Source: Sphingomonadales bacterium (lineage in GTDB: Bacteria; Pseudomonadota; Alphaproteobacteria; Sphingomonadales; Sphingomonadaceae). Taken from it: a stretch of 64,000 nt of DNA. Numbering within the stretch: position 1 is the stretch's first letter; every line of letters begins with the position of its first letter. The DNA lies in NCBI GenBank assembly GCA_027490095.1, contig JAIXYT010000004.1:1-64000 (forward strand). Direction: 5' to 3'. The notes below the pieces were generated by a model that did not search any database, was not told the DNA's origin, and saw only the letters and a program-made list of their open reading frames with translations. Below are positions 13,240 through 26,568 of the stretch, in pieces. Both the position numbers and the translations under genes were made by a program.

Positions 13240-13680
13240 TCAGGCAGGCGGCCATCGGCCTTCCCAAGCCGTGCCGGCACGCGAAGTCAAGCGCCGCGCC
13301 GGCGTTCCCGCGCCGTCGAGCCTGAGCCACAGCACATCGGGCCAGATCGTGTCACCCAGGCGCTCGGGCCATTCGATGAGGAGCGCGCCGTCGCGCAGCC
13401 AGTCGTCGAGCCCCAGCGCCTCGGCCTCGGCCGGGGTCTCCAGCCGATAGAGGTCGGCGTGGGCGACGGGCACGGGGAGATCGGGGTAGGTCTGCACCAG
13501 CGTGAAGGTCGGGCTGGGCACCTCGCCCGCGTGGCCCAGGCCTTCGAGGATCGCGCGGGGAAGCGTCGTCTTTCCCGCGCCGAGTTCACCCGACAGCGCA
13601 ATGACGTCGCCGGGGCGGAGCACCGACGCAAGACGGGCTCCGATCGCTCGGAGCCCGTCCTCGTCGAGCGCAAGGCTCAC
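13240..13680 (-). CDS. tsaE: tRNA threonylcarbamoyladenosine biosynthesis ATPase TsaE
   Basis: GDVIALSGELGAGKTTLPRAILEGLGHAGEVPSPTFTLVQTY...HADLYRLE; P-loop and SPTFTLV motif. Confidence 0.93.
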   Translation of the reverse strand: MSLALDEDGLRAIGARLASVLRPGDVIALSGELGAGKTTLPRAILEGLGHAGEVPSPTFTLVQTYPDLPVPVAHADLYRLETPAEAEALGLDDWLRDGALLIEWPERLGDTIWPDVLWLRLDGAGTPARRLTSRAGTAWEGRWPPA

Positions 13681-13681
13681 A

Positions 13682-15085
13682 TCAATAGCGGTAGTGCTCG
13701 GGCTTGAAGGGGCCGGTTTCCGGAACCCCGATGTAGCCCGCCTGCTGCGGCGTCAGCTTCGTCAGCTTCACGCCCAGCTTCTCGAGGTGGAGTGCGGCCA
13801 CCTTCTCGTCGAGGTGCTTGGGCAGCACATAGACCTTGTTCTCGTACTTGGCGCCATTGGCCCACAGCTCGATCTGGGCGAGCACCTGGTTGGTGAAGGA
13901 CGCGCTCATCACGAAGCTGGGGTGGCCGGTTGCGCAGCCGAGGTTCACGAGCCGGCCTTTGGCAAGCACGATCAGGCGCTTGCCATCGGGGAAGACAACC
14001 TCGTCGACCTGCGGCTTCACCTCTTCCCACTGGAAGTTCTGCAGGCTGTTGATCTGGATCTCGGCGTCGAAGTGCCCGATGTTGCAGACGATCGCGCGGT
14101 CCTTCATCGCGCGCATGTGGTCGAGCGTGATGACATCGGCATTGCCGGTCGCCGTCACGAAGATGTCGGCGATCGGGGCTGCATCCTCCATGGTGACGAC
14201 CTGATAGCCTTCCATTGCGGCCTGCAGCGCGCAGATGGGGTCGACTTCGGTCACCAGCACGCGGGCGCCCTGGGTGCGAAGCGAAGCGGCCGAGCCCTTG
14301 CCGACGTCGCCGAAGCCGGCAACCACGGCAACCTTGCCGGCCATCATCACGTCGGTGGCGCGCTTGATGCCGTCGACCAGGCTTTCCTTGCAGCCGTAGA
14401 GATTGTCGAACTTGGACTTGGTGACGCTGTCGTTCACGTTGATCGCCGGGAACGGCAGGTGGCCCTTGCCGGCAACCTCGTACAGGCGGTGGACGCCGGT
14501 GGTGGTTTCCTCGGACACGCCCTTGATGGCGGCCTGGGTCTTCAGGAAGAAGCCCGGGGTGGCGGCTGCGCGCTCGCGGATCATGCGGAAGAATTCGACC
14601 TCTTCCTCGTTCGAGGGCTCGGGCAGGTCCTCGCCGGCCTCGAGCTTGGCGCCCTTCAGGATGTAGAAGGTGGCGTCGCCGCCATCGTCCAGGATCATGT
14701 TGCAGGGCTTGTCGCCCCACTGGAAGATCTTGTCGACGAACTGCCAATATTCGCGAAGGTTCTCGCCCTTGTGGGCGAAGACGGGGGTGCCGGCCGCGGC
14801 GATCGCGGCTGCGGCATGATCCTGGGTGGAGAAGATGTTGCACGACGCCCAGCGGACTTCGGCACCGAGAGCGGTCAGCGTCTCGATCAGCACGGCAGTC
14901 TGGATCGTCATGTGCAGGCAGCCCGCGATGCGCGCGCCCTTCAGCGGCTTGGTTGTGCCGAATTCGTCGCGGAGCGCCATCAGGCCCGGCATCTCGGTTT
15001 CGGCGATCTGGATTTCCTTGCGGCCCCAGCCGGCAAGGCTCATGTCGGCAACGGCGAAATCGGTGAAAGCGGGGGCAGTGGCCAC
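13682..15085 (-). CDS. ahcY: Adenosylhomocysteinase
   Basis: 467 aa; [70 protein letters not shown]-term KPEHYRY. Confidence 0.98.
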   Translation of the reverse strand: MATAPAFTDFAVADMSLAGWGRKEIQIAETEMPGLMALRDEFGTTKPLKGARIAGCLHMTIQTAVLIETLTALGAEVRWASCNIFSTQDHAAAAIAAAGTPVFAHKGENLREYWQFVDKIFQWGDKPCNMILDDGGDATFYILKGAKLEAGEDLPEPSNEEEVEFFRMIRERAAATPGFFLKTQAAIKGVSEETTTGVHRLYEVAGKGHLPFPAINVNDSVTKSKFDNLYGCKESLVDGIKRATDVMMAGKVAVVAGFGDVGKGSAASLRTQGARVLVTEVDPICALQAAMEGYQVVTMEDAAPIADIFVTATGNADVITLDHMRAMKDRAIVCNIGHFDAEIQINSLQNFQWEEVKPQVDEVVFPDGKRLIVLAKGRLVNLGCATGHPSFVMSASFTNQVLAQIELWANGAKYENKVYVLPKHLDEKVAALHLEKLGVKLTKLTPQQAGYIGVPETGPFKPEHYRY

Positions 15086-15187
15086 GAAAGGCTCCTCGGA
15101 ACAGGGCTGGAAGATGGCCGCTCCTTAGCGTCCCCGCCAAACACTTGCAACTTTCTTTAAGTCTTTATGTCCTGCTCCGGAACGGGA

Positions 15188-16012
15188 TCAGCCCTTGCGC
15201 TGGAAGACCTCCTCGCGCTCGACCACGAAGGGCGGCGGGAAGCCGGCCGCGCCGAAGGTCGCCGCGATCGCCTTGTTGGTGTCGAACCAGACCTGCCAAT
15301 AGTCGTTGGTGTGGCAATTGGGGCGAACGGCGAGCTGGGTGCCCATCTCGTTGAAGTCCAGGATCTCGATCGTGGGCGCGGGATCGGCGAGCACGTTGGG
15401 CACCGCCGCGATCGCGGGGCGCAGCTTCTCCATCGCCTCCAGCGGATCCACGCCGAAGGCGAGTTGGACCGTGCGGTCGACCCGGCGATAGGGGTTGTTC
15501 GAGAAGTTCTTGATGATGTCCCCGGACACCTTGGCGTTGCCGACCACGGTCGTCACATTGTCGGGGCTGGTGATGACGGTGTTGAACATGCCGATCTCGA
15601 CCACCGTGCCCTCGACACCACCGGCCACCACATAGTCGCCGACCTTGTAGGGGCGGAAGATGATGAGGAAGGCGCCGGCAGCGAAATTGCCGAGCAGGCC
15701 CGACCAGGCTGCGCCGATGGCAAGGCCCACACCGGCGAGGAGGGCTGCGAAGCTGGTGGTCTGGAGCCCGAAATAGCCGAGGATCGCGACGACCAGCAGG
15801 ATGTTGAGCACGACGGCCAGGATGTTCGCGATGTAGCGCTGGAGGGTCGCGTCGAAGTTCCGCGCGGTCAGAACGCGCGAGAGCATGTTGATCGCCATGC
15901 TGATCAGCCAGCGGCCGACCATGTAGAGCACGAAGGCGGCGGCGATCTTCAGGCCGACGGCGGTCGCGACCGGAAGCATCCGGTCCCACAGGCTCACGAT
16001 TTCGGTTTCCAT
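15188..16012 (-). CDS. Small-conductance mechanosensitive channel (MscS family)
   Basis: METEIVSLWDRMLPVATAVGLKIAAAFVLYMVGRW...GVGLAIGAAWSGLLGNFAAGAFLIIFRPYKVGDYV; MscS TM3 and beta-domain motif. Confidence 0.92.
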   Translation of the reverse strand: METEIVSLWDRMLPVATAVGLKIAAAFVLYMVGRWLISMAINMLSRVLTARNFDATLQRYIANILAVVLNILLVVAILGYFGLQTTSFAALLAGVGLAIGAAWSGLLGNFAAGAFLIIFRPYKVGDYVVAGGVEGTVVEIGMFNTVITSPDNVTTVVGNAKVSGDIIKNFSNNPYRRVDRTVQLAFGVDPLEAMEKLRPAIAAVPNVLADPAPTIEILDFNEMGTQLAVRPNCHTNDYWQVWFDTNKAIAATFGAAGFPPPFVVEREEVFQRKG

Positions 16013-16188
16013 GCCGTTCCCCCCCTCAAGTCGCTGTCGGAACAGTTTGTGGCGCATCGGGAAAACTGCCGCAAGGTGCAGCAGACGCTGGCGCATCGAC
16101 ACAGGCCCGGCTGCGACCTACAGAGGGGCGCCCGCGATCGCTGGCACTCTTCGAGCGTTGGCCTTCAAGGCCGGAATGGGGAACCCCG

Positions 16189-16677
16189 ATGAACAGATTC
16201 CAACTTCTTCTCGGCGCAGCACTGCTTGCGTCGGCGCCTGTGGCCGCCCAGGCGCCGCAGCAGCAGCCCGGCATCAGCCAGCAGGACATCGACCTGCTGC
16301 GCCGGGACGTGGCCGCCGCCCGCAAGGAGATCACCGCTCAGACCCTTGCGCTGACCCCCGACGAGGCCGCCCGCTTCTGGCCGGTCTATGACCAGTATGC
16401 CGCCGAAGCGGGGAAGATCACGGCCGAGCGTGCCGCGATCATCAAGGAATATGCCGAGAATTTCGGCAAGATCGACGCCAAGCGCGCTGACAGCCTGACC
16501 CGCCGGTCGCTTGCGGTTGATGTTTCGATGGCGAAGCTGAGGACCGACTGGCTGCCCCGCTTCGAGAAGGTGGTTCCCACCACCAAGGCTGCGAGCTTCA
16601 TCCAGATCGATCGCCGGCTCTCGACCCTCATCGACCTGCAGCTGGCCGCAAACCTGCCCCTGATGCAGGACCAGTAA
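16189..16677 (+). CDS. Secreted hypothetical protein (signal peptide, helical, Spy/LTXXQ-like layout)
   Basis: MNRFQLLLGAALLASAPVAAQ signal peptide, helical charged remainder including LALTPDEAARFWPVYDQYAAEAGKI. Confidence 0.6.
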   Translation: MNRFQLLLGAALLASAPVAAQAPQQQPGISQQDIDLLRRDVAAARKEITAQTLALTPDEAARFWPVYDQYAAEAGKITAERAAIIKEYAENFGKIDAKRADSLTRRSLAVDVSMAKLRTDWLPRFEKVVPTTKAASFIQIDRRLSTLIDLQLAANLPLMQDQ

Positions 16678-16691
16678 GACCCACAGGCTGC

Positions 16692-16717
16692 GGCGGCCCC
16701 GGACCACCGGGGCCGCC
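16692..16717. terminator. Perfect GC-rich hairpin between convergent genes (putative bidirectional terminator)
   Basis: GGCGGCCCCGG-ACCA-CCGGGGCCGCC; 10-11 bp perfect stem, 4-nt loop, between stops at 16677 (+) and 16725 (-). Confidence 0.6.
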
Positions 16718-16724
16718 CGGCTTC

Positions 16725-18668
16725 TCAGTTCAGCAGGGTCTTTTCCCAGAACATCAGGCTGGTCCAGAACTGATAGTCCTGGTTCTCCTTCTTGGCGAAG
16801 CCATGGCCTTCGTTCTTCGCCAGCAGGTGCCAGGCGGTGCCGCCCCTCGCCCGAACCGCGGCGACGATCTGGTCGGCCTCGGACGCGGGCACGCGCGGAT
16901 CATTGGCGCCCGTCACCACCATCAGCGGAACCGCAATCCGGTCGGAGCGGCCAAGTGGCGAGATCTCCTTCAGCTTCGCGCGCTGCCCGGCATCCCGCTC
17001 ATCGCCATATTCCACCCGCCTGAGGTCGCGCCGATACTCCGCCGTGTTCTCGAGGAAGGTCACGAAATCCGAGATGGCGACGACGGCGAGGCCAGTGCGC
17101 CAGAGCTTCGGATAGAGCGTGAGGGCGCCGTAGGTCATGTAGCCGCCGTAGCTGCCGCCGGTGACGGCGAAGCGGCTGCTGTCGAGACCGGGGTCCTTCT
17201 GCAGCGCGGCCACGAACGCCGCCACGTCCTTCACGCTGTCCTCGCGCTTGAAGGGGCCATTGTCGAGGCTGACGAACCGCTTGCCGAAGCCGGTGGAGCC
17301 GCGGACGTTGGGGAAGAAGACGGCCACCCCGCGCTCGTTGATGAGATAGTTGGTGCGGCCGAGGAAACCGGGGCGCGACTGGCCTTCGGGGCCGCCGTGG
17401 ATGTTCACCATCAGCGGACGCGGCCCAGGGAACTTCGCCGGATCGGGTCGATACAGGAAGCCGGTCACCTCGAGGCCGTCGAAGCTCTTCACGCGGACGA
17501 ACTCGGGCTCGACATTCAAGGTGGCATCGAGGCCGCCCGTCTCGCTCTGCGTCCAGCGCGCGACCTGGCCGGTGGCGGGGTCGAAGCTGTAGGCGTCCGA
17601 CGGGGACCTTGCCGACGACAGGCTGAACCCGAGCGTGCCCCAGGGCGCATATTCGAGCCCGCCGATCACGCCTGCCGGCAGCTTCGGCTCGGCCGTGACG
17701 GCGCCCGTGCGGCTGTCGACCACCCGCAGGCGGGCGACGCCGGCCTCGTTGCTGACGACGGCGAGGCTGCGGCCGTCGGGCGACACGTCGAAGCCGTCGA
17801 CATCCCACTTGGCAGCGGGGCCGATCGGGACGAAACCCCAACCCTGTCCAGGACGGCCGGGGACGAGTTCGCCGAGCTGCTGGAAATCGCTCCCCTTGTC
17901 ACTGGTGACGAACAGGCGCCCGTCGGGGCCGTATTTGGCTTCGCCCCAGGCGATCTTCTCGTTGTCGACCGTCAGTGGCGTGAGCACGCCCGAGGCGAGA
18001 TCGAGGCTGAAGAGATCGCTGTCCTGCACCGAGCGGTACTGGCCCACCAGCGCCGTCTTCCCGTCGGGTGCGAAGTCGGCGATCGCCCAGCCACCGCCCT
18101 CGCGCTCGATCACCCGGCGTGCCGTCCCGGGATCGCGCGGGTCCATCACATAGAGGTCGCTGTCGCGGCCGTTGCGCGCGTTCGACGCATAGCCGATCAG
18201 CCTGCCGTCCTTGGAGACGCTGACGCCGGTGTGGCGGCTCTTGCCATCGGTGAGCAGCACCAGCCGGCCGGATTCGAGGCGATAGATCTGGAAATTCTCG
18301 GCCCCACCAACATCCTTCACCACGATGGTCGCATCGCCCGAGGGTAGGACGGCGGCATTGGCGACCGGCTCGGGCTCGAAGGTGAGCTGGGTGCGGGCAG
18401 CGCCAGGCGCCTTCACCTCGTGGATCTGGTTCGCATTGCCGAAGCGGGTGGCGATCAGCATCGCTTTTGTCTTCGGATCCCAGGACAGGAATCCGGCGGA
18501 GCGGAACTCCATGTAGGGAAGCGTGGCGTCGCGAAGGCTGATCGGCACGGCCGGGATGCCATCGGCGACGATGGCCGCAGGGGTCGGCACGGTCGGCCCG
18601 TTGGCCTGCTGCGCCGCGAGCGGCGCCGCCAGAAGCACAGATGCAATCGCGAGCATCGAAATCCGCAT
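16725..18668 (-). CDS. S9 family (prolyl oligopeptidase-type) serine peptidase
   Basis: True N-terminus MRISMLAIASVLLAAPLAAQQ (signal peptide); VTGGSYGGYMTYGAL nucleophile elbow, NDPRVPASEADQI Asp region, NEGHGF His region. The track ORF is over-extended upstream to 20528. Confidence 0.9.
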   Translation of the reverse strand: MRISMLAIASVLLAAPLAAQQANGPTVPTPAAIVADGIPAVPISLRDATLPYMEFRSAGFLSWDPKTKAMLIATRFGNANQIHEVKAPGAARTQLTFEPEPVANAAVLPSGDATIVVKDVGGAENFQIYRLESGRLVLLTDGKSRHTGVSVSKDGRLIGYASNARNGRDSDLYVMDPRDPGTARRVIEREGGGWAIADFAPDGKTALVGQYRSVQDSDLFSLDLASGVLTPLTVDNEKIAWGEAKYGPDGRLFVTSDKGSDFQQLGELVPGRPGQGWGFVPIGPAAKWDVDGFDVSPDGRSLAVVSNEAGVARLRVVDSRTGAVTAEPKLPAGVIGGLEYAPWGTLGFSLSSARSPSDAYSFDPATGQVARWTQSETGGLDATLNVEPEFVRVKSFDGLEVTGFLYRPDPAKFPGPRPLMVNIHGGPEGQSRPGFLGRTNYLINERGVAVFFPNVRGSTGFGKRFVSLDNGPFKREDSVKDVAAFVAALQKDPGLDSSRFAVTGGSYGGYMTYGALTLYPKLWRTGLAVVAISDFVTFLENTAEYRRDLRRVEYGDERDAGQRAKLKEISPLGRSDRIAVPLMVVTGANDPRVPASEADQIVAAVRARGGTAWHLLAKNEGHGFAKKENQDYQFWTSLMFWEKTLLN

Positions 18669-18779
18669 TCCAGTCTCCCTGTCCGAGCGGTGGCCTGCAC
18701 CGGGCCGGCCGTCTTGCCCTGCATTGCGGCTCGGTGCCGTTTTGGCAACCGGCTGCCGTTCGGCTAGTGGGCGGCCGCC

Positions 18780-21772
<2,993 letters not shown>

Positions 21773-21857
21773 CTTGCGCCGGATAGCCGCAGCCTATCGA
21801 AACCATCGCGGAGACAGGGGTAACCTTGCGTTCAGTCCCGACGTATAGAGTTGAACC

Positions 21858-22796
21858 ATGCGATATCACCCCAAGCCTGACTGGCACATCCGCGCATCCG
21901 GCGCGACGCCCGAACGCCTCTACCTCGACCGGCGGCAGATCGTCGCCGGCATGGGGCTGTCCGCGCTGGCTTCGCCCCTTCTCGCCTCGACCGATGTCAC
22001 GAAGCTCGCGCCGCTGAAGGCGCGCCGCACCATTGCGACATCCGAAGAGCCCACGCCGATCGATGCCGTGACGGGCTACAACAATTTTTACGAGTTCGGG
22101 CTCGACAAGGACGATCCGGCCGCCAACGCCGGCACGCTGAAGCCCAGGCCCTGGACGGTGCGCGTCGGCGGGCTGGTGCAGAAGCCCGTCACGCTCGATG
22201 TCGACACCTGGATCTCGAAGCTCAGCCTCGAGGAGCGCGTCTACCGGATGCGCTGTGTCGAGGGCTGGTCGATGGTCATCCCCTGGATCGGCTTCCCGCT
22301 GGCCGGGCTGCTGAAGTCGGTCGAGCCCCTTTCGAACGCGAAATATGTGCGGTTCACGACGCTGGCCGATCCGGACCAGATGCCGGGAACGCGCTTTCCC
22401 GCGCTCGACTGGCCCTATCGCGAGGGGCTCAGGATCGACGAGGCGATGAACCCGCTGACCCTGCTGGCGGTGGGCCTCTACGGGCGGCGCCTCCCCAACC
22501 AGAACGGCGCACCGCTCAGGCTGGTGGTGCCGTGGAAATATGGCTTCAAGTCCATCAAGTCGATCGTCGCCATCGACTTCGTGGAGCGCCAGCCGCTGAC
22601 CAGCTGGAACCAGTCCCAGCCCAGCGAGTACGGCTTCTATTCCAATGTGAACCCGGACGTGGACCACCCGCGCTGGAGCCAGGCGACCGAGCGGCGCATC
22701 GGCGAGTTCCGCAAGCGCCCCACCCTGCCCTTCAACGGCTATGGCGAGCAGGTGGCCGGGCTCTACCGGGGCATGGATCTCAAGAAATTCTACTGA
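21858..22796 (+). CDS. msrP: Protein-methionine-sulfoxide reductase catalytic subunit MsrP
   Basis: Molybdopterin oxidoreductase signature [15 protein letters not shown]...[23 protein letters not shown]; followed by msrQ with ATGA overlap. Confidence 0.96.
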   Translation: MRYHPKPDWHIRASGATPERLYLDRRQIVAGMGLSALASPLLASTDVTKLAPLKARRTIATSEEPTPIDAVTGYNNFYEFGLDKDDPAANAGTLKPRPWTVRVGGLVQKPVTLDVDTWISKLSLEERVYRMRCVEGWSMVIPWIGFPLAGLLKSVEPLSNAKYVRFTTLADPDQMPGTRFPALDWPYREGLRIDEAMNPLTLLAVGLYGRRLPNQNGAPLRLVVPWKYGFKSIKSIVAIDFVERQPLTSWNQSQPSEYGFYSNVNPDVDHPRWSQATERRIGEFRKRPTLPFNGYGEQVAGLYRGMDLKKFY

Positions 22797-23461
22797 TGCC
22801 GCAGCCCTCCGCCCGACGGCGGCCCCTCAATGCCCCGCCCCGCTGGCTGAAGCCGGCCGTGCACTTGCTGGTCGCCATGCCGGGCCTGTTCCTTCTTGCC
22901 GGCTGGGCCGAGCTTCTGTTCACCAATCCGGCCTCGCTGCGCCTGTCGGCAGAGCCGGTTGCCTACACGCACAATGCGCTGGGGCTGATGGCGCTGCGCA
23001 CGCTCGTTGCCACCCTTGCGGTCACGCCCGTCCATCGCCTGACCGGCTGGACGCCCGTGATGTCGCTCAGGCGGATGCTCGGGCTCTGGGCCTTTGCCTA
23101 TGCCGCAGTTCACCTCGGCTTCTACCTCTGGCTCGAACTCGACTTCAGCCTCGCCGCGCTCTGGGCGGAGGCGCTGAAGAAGCCCTTCATCCTGTTCGGC
23201 ATGGTCGGCCTTCTCGCGATGGCACCGCTTGCCGCCACCAGCACGAGGGCCGCCATCAAGGCGCTTGGCGGCCGCCGCTGGCAGGCGCTCCACCGCCTCG
23301 TCTATCTGGCGGGCATCGCCGGGGCGGTTCACTTCATCCTGCGCGTGAAGGGCTTCCAGCTCGAGCCCTGGATCTACGCCGGCCTCGTCCTGGCCCTTCT
23401 GCTGCTGAGGCTCATGCCCAGTCGACGACGGGCCAGCCGCGCAAGCCCGCAACCCGCCTGA
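22796..23461 (+). CDS. msrQ: Heme-binding membrane subunit MsrQ
   Basis: [15 protein letters not shown]...YTHNALGLMALRTLVATLAVTPVHRLTGWTPVMSLRRMLGLWAFAYAAVHLGFYLWLE; FRD/YedZ-type. Confidence 0.94.
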   Translation: MPQPSARRRPLNAPPRWLKPAVHLLVAMPGLFLLAGWAELLFTNPASLRLSAEPVAYTHNALGLMALRTLVATLAVTPVHRLTGWTPVMSLRRMLGLWAFAYAAVHLGFYLWLELDFSLAALWAEALKKPFILFGMVGLLAMAPLAATSTRAAIKALGGRRWQALHRLVYLAGIAGAVHFILRVKGFQLEPWIYAGLVLALLLLRLMPSRRRASRASPQPA

Positions 23462-24065
23462 GCGGGGACGAGGGATTTGCGGCGACCGGATCGTCGGCCC
23501 AGTCCAGCACGATCAGGTCGCTCAGATGGTCCGAGGTGAAGCGGACCAGCGGCGGCCGCGCCGGCAAGTCGGCGAGGATCATCCTGAGCTTGCCCATCTC
23601 GTAGCAGTTCTCGCCGCGGATGCGGTTGGTCAGCCGGTCGCCCTCCCAGTGGTTTTCGGTGGCAACCACATGGTCGACCCCCCAGCGGCGGGCGAGCGCC
23701 TCCACGAAATAGCGGCAGCTGGCCGTCGCCAGCCACACCTCCCGGCCGGCCGCCCGATCGGCCGCGATCGCGGCGAGTGCACCTGCGAGTTCCTCGCGGG
23801 CGCCGAAGCGGTCGGCGAACCCGGCCGCAGCCCGCTCCACCTTCGACCGGGGCACGCGACGCCCCATCAGCAGGGCCTGGGTCGCCTCTTTCAGCTCCTT
23901 GCGGCCGAGCGCCCCCACGGCAAAACCGGCGACGGGAAACAGGACCAGCGGCGCCAGAAGCAACCGCCACGGTGCCTCGGTCCGGGCATAGTGCAGCAAC
24001 CACCAGCTCCAGCTCGGCGTGCGGATCACCGTCTTGTCCATGTCGTAGATCGACAGCGGCTTCAT
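23412..24065 (-). CDS. HAD-IB family phosphatase
   Basis: MKPLSIYDMDKTVIRTPSWSWWLL (DxD motif), WLATASCRYFVEALARRWGVDHVVATENHWEGDRLT...; tail overlaps the convergent msrQ 3' end by about 50 bp. Confidence 0.83.
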   Translation of the reverse strand: MKPLSIYDMDKTVIRTPSWSWWLLHYARTEAPWRLLLAPLVLFPVAGFAVGALGRKELKEATQALLMGRRVPRSKVERAAAGFADRFGAREELAGALAAIAADRAAGREVWLATASCRYFVEALARRWGVDHVVATENHWEGDRLTNRIRGENCYEMGKLRMILADLPARPPLVRFTSDHLSDLIVLDWADDPVAANPSSPLRRVAGLRGWPVVDWA

Positions 24066-24553
24066 GGGCCCGACACGCGCGGGTTCCGCTCGCGCCAGGT
24101 GGGCGGCGGCAGCCGGTCTTCGGGCGGAAGCGCCCAGAGCCCCCGTCTCTCTTTCCGGGCAAGATCCTGACCGGCACGGATGCGGCTGTCCTTCAGATAG
24201 CGGTCGAACGCCCAGGCATGCCCGAACTGGGTCATGTAGGCGTTCACATAGGTCGGGCCCACCCAGATGCGTGCGACGAGCCGGCCGTAGCGGTCCCTGT
24301 CGGTCACCTCGATCCGCACGATGCGCCCTTCCACCTTGCGGCGCAGGGCCGAGCGTGCCTGCAGGCCCCAGGGCTGGGCAAGCTCAGGTGCGTCGATCCC
24401 GGCCAGCCGCAGCTCGCTCGTCCGCTTCACGTCGGGCCGGTAGAACATCAGGGAATCCCCATCCTTGACGCGGACGACCTCGCCGTCGAGGATCCTGGCG
24501 GCGGCCGGCGCAGCAACCAGAAGGAAGCACGCAAGGAGAAGGGCACGAAACAT
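24062..24553 (-). CDS. Thermonuclease (SNase-like) family secreted protein
   Basis: MFRALLLACFLLVAAPAAARILDGEVVRVKDGDSLMF...ELRLAGIDAPELAQPWGLQARSALRRKVEGR; SNase signature and signal peptide. Confidence 0.88.
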   Translation of the reverse strand: MFRALLLACFLLVAAPAAARILDGEVVRVKDGDSLMFYRPDVKRTSELRLAGIDAPELAQPWGLQARSALRRKVEGRIVRIEVTDRDRYGRLVARIWVGPTYVNAYMTQFGHAWAFDRYLKDSRIRAGQDLARKERRGLWALPPEDRLPPPTWRERNPRVSGP

Positions 24554-24625
24554 CGGCGCTTCCTTGCATCGGGGGCGGGCGATATGCAAAGCCATAGCGG
24601 GGAAACAGGAGAGCATCGGCCGCGA

Positions 24626-25768
24626 ATGCCAGACACGGCACCACCAGACGCGCGTTCCGACGCCCCTGCACTCGACATCAGCCTTGAGGGCGGCACCCTG
24701 CGCTTCGTCGGCCGCCTGTCGATCGCGCGGATCTCGGAAACCGAACGCCGCCTGCACGAACTGCTCGATACCGTCGAAGGGCCGCTGCTCATCGACCTGT
24801 CGAAGGTCAGCCGGATCGACACGGTGGGGGCCTGGATGGTGCATCGCCTGCTTCGGGACCGGCCCGGGAGCGCGGTTGTCGGGGCGAGCGCCGACGCCGA
24901 ACGGCTGATCCTGGAAGTGGCCGCGGCCGATCGACCCTGCGAGATGCGCCCGGCGCATGAACCCTTCCTCACCCGCGAACTGGAGCGGCTGGGGCGCTAC
25001 ATGATCCTTGCCTGGGTCAACTTCACGGCGATCCTGGGGTTCATCGGGCTGTCCATCATTTCCGCCTGGAACGCCTTCACCTCGCGCCGGGGCGTGCGCT
25101 GGGGCGCCGTCACCGTCCAGATGGAGCAGGTGGGCGTCAATGCGCTGGGCATCATCGGGCTCATGAGCTTCCTGATCGGAATCGTGCTCGCCCAGCAGGG
25201 GGCCGTGCAGCTGCGGCAGTTCGGGGCCGAGATCTTCGTGATCAACCTGGTCGGCCGCGCCACCTTCCGCGAGCTCGGGATCCTGCTGACCGCAATCATG
25301 GTCGCCGGCCGCTCGGCCTCGGCCTTTGCCGCGCAGATCGGATCGATGAAGCTCGCCGAGGAGGTGGATGCAATGCGCACCATCGGGCTCGATCCGATCG
25401 AGGTTCTGGTGCTTCCGCGCACGATCGCGCTGATCCTGATGATGCCGCTGCTGGCCTTCTACGCTTCGATCCTGGCGATCATCGGCGGCGGGCTGTTCAC
25501 CTGGATCTCGCTGGACATTCCGCCGGCCACCTATGTGCAGCGCCTGCGCGAGGTGGTGCCGATGGCGGACTTCTGGATCGGCATGTCGAAGGCGCCGGTG
25601 TTCGGGGCCATCATCGCGATCATCGGCTGTCACCAGGGCTTCAAGGTCTCCGGCAATGCCGAATCGGTGGGCCAGCGGACCACCCAGGCCGTGGTGGAGG
25701 CCATCTTCCTCGTGATCGTCCTCGATGCCGTGTTCGCGGTGTTCTACTCGGCGCTGGGGTTCAATTGA
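24626..25768 (+). CDS. MlaE-family ABC transporter permease with N-terminal STAS-like domain
   Basis: N-term LSIARISETERRLHELLDTVEGPLLIDLSKVSRIDTVGAWMVHRLL (STAS-like) then MlaE permease (LMSFLIGIVLAQQGAVQLRQFGAEIFVINLVGRATFRELGILLTAIMVAGRSASAFAAQIGSMKLAEEVDAMRTIGLDP). Start could also be ATG 24584. Confidence 0.92.
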   Translation: MPDTAPPDARSDAPALDISLEGGTLRFVGRLSIARISETERRLHELLDTVEGPLLIDLSKVSRIDTVGAWMVHRLLRDRPGSAVVGASADAERLILEVAAADRPCEMRPAHEPFLTRELERLGRYMILAWVNFTAILGFIGLSIISAWNAFTSRRGVRWGAVTVQMEQVGVNALGIIGLMSFLIGIVLAQQGAVQLRQFGAEIFVINLVGRATFRELGILLTAIMVAGRSASAFAAQIGSMKLAEEVDAMRTIGLDPIEVLVLPRTIALILMMPLLAFYASILAIIGGGLFTWISLDIPPATYVQRLREVVPMADFWIGMSKAPVFGAIIAIIGCHQGFKVSGNAESVGQRTTQAVVEAIFLVIVLDAVFAVFYSALGFN

Positions 25769-26568
25769 TGCGCGAGCCCGGCACCGAGCCCATCATCAAG
25801 GTCAGCGGCCTCGTGAACCGCTTCGGAAACCAGACCGTGCACGAGGGGCTCGACCTCGATGTCTGGCCCGGCGAGATCCTGGGCGTGGTGGGTGGATCGG
25901 GCACGGGCAAGTCGGTGCTGATGCGGTCGATCATCGGGCTGCAGCATCCGGCGGAGGGCCATATCGAAGTGCTTGGCCGCAGCGTGATGGGCGGCGACAC
26001 GACACAGAACCAGGACCTGACGCGCCAGTGGGGCGTGCTGTTCCAGGGCGGCGCCCTGTTTTCCGGCCTCACGGTCGCGGAGAACATCCAGGTGCCGATC
26101 CGCGAGTATTTCACCCTGTCGCAGGGGCTGATGGACGAGATCGCCGCCTACAAGATCGCGATGGTCGGCCTGCCACCCGAGGCCGGGCCCAAATATCCGT
26201 CCGAACTGTCGGGCGGGATGAAGAAGCGCGCAGCGCTTGCCCGGGCGCTTGCGCTCGACCCCAGGCTGCTGTTCCTCGACGAACCGACCGCCGGGCTGGA
26301 TCCGATTGCAGCCGACGGGTTCGACACGCTGATCCGCACCCTTGCGGAAACCATGCAGCTGACGGTGTTTCTGATCACGCACGACCTCGACACGCTGCAC
26401 GCCATCTGCGACCGGGTGGCGGTGATCGCCGAGAAACGCATCATCGCCTGCGGAACCGTCGCCGAGCTGTCGCGCTTCGACCATCCGTGGGTGCAGGAGT
26501 ATTTTTCCGGTCCCCGCGGCCGTGCGGCTGCAATCGCCCAGCACCATGCCCCGGTGGAAGTGGGCTGA
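25768..26568 (+). CDS. MlaF-like ABC transporter ATP-binding protein
   Basis: GVVGGSGTGKSVLMRSIIGL Walker A, PSELSGGMKKRAALARALALDPRLLFLDEPTAGLD; TGATG overlap with permease. Confidence 0.95.
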   Translation: MREPGTEPIIKVSGLVNRFGNQTVHEGLDLDVWPGEILGVVGGSGTGKSVLMRSIIGLQHPAEGHIEVLGRSVMGGDTTQNQDLTRQWGVLFQGGALFSGLTVAENIQVPIREYFTLSQGLMDEIAAYKIAMVGLPPEAGPKYPSELSGGMKKRAALARALALDPRLLFLDEPTAGLDPIAADGFDTLIRTLAETMQLTVFLITHDLDTLHAICDRVAVIAEKRIIACGTVAELSRFDHPWVQEYFSGPRGRAAAIAQHHAPVEVG

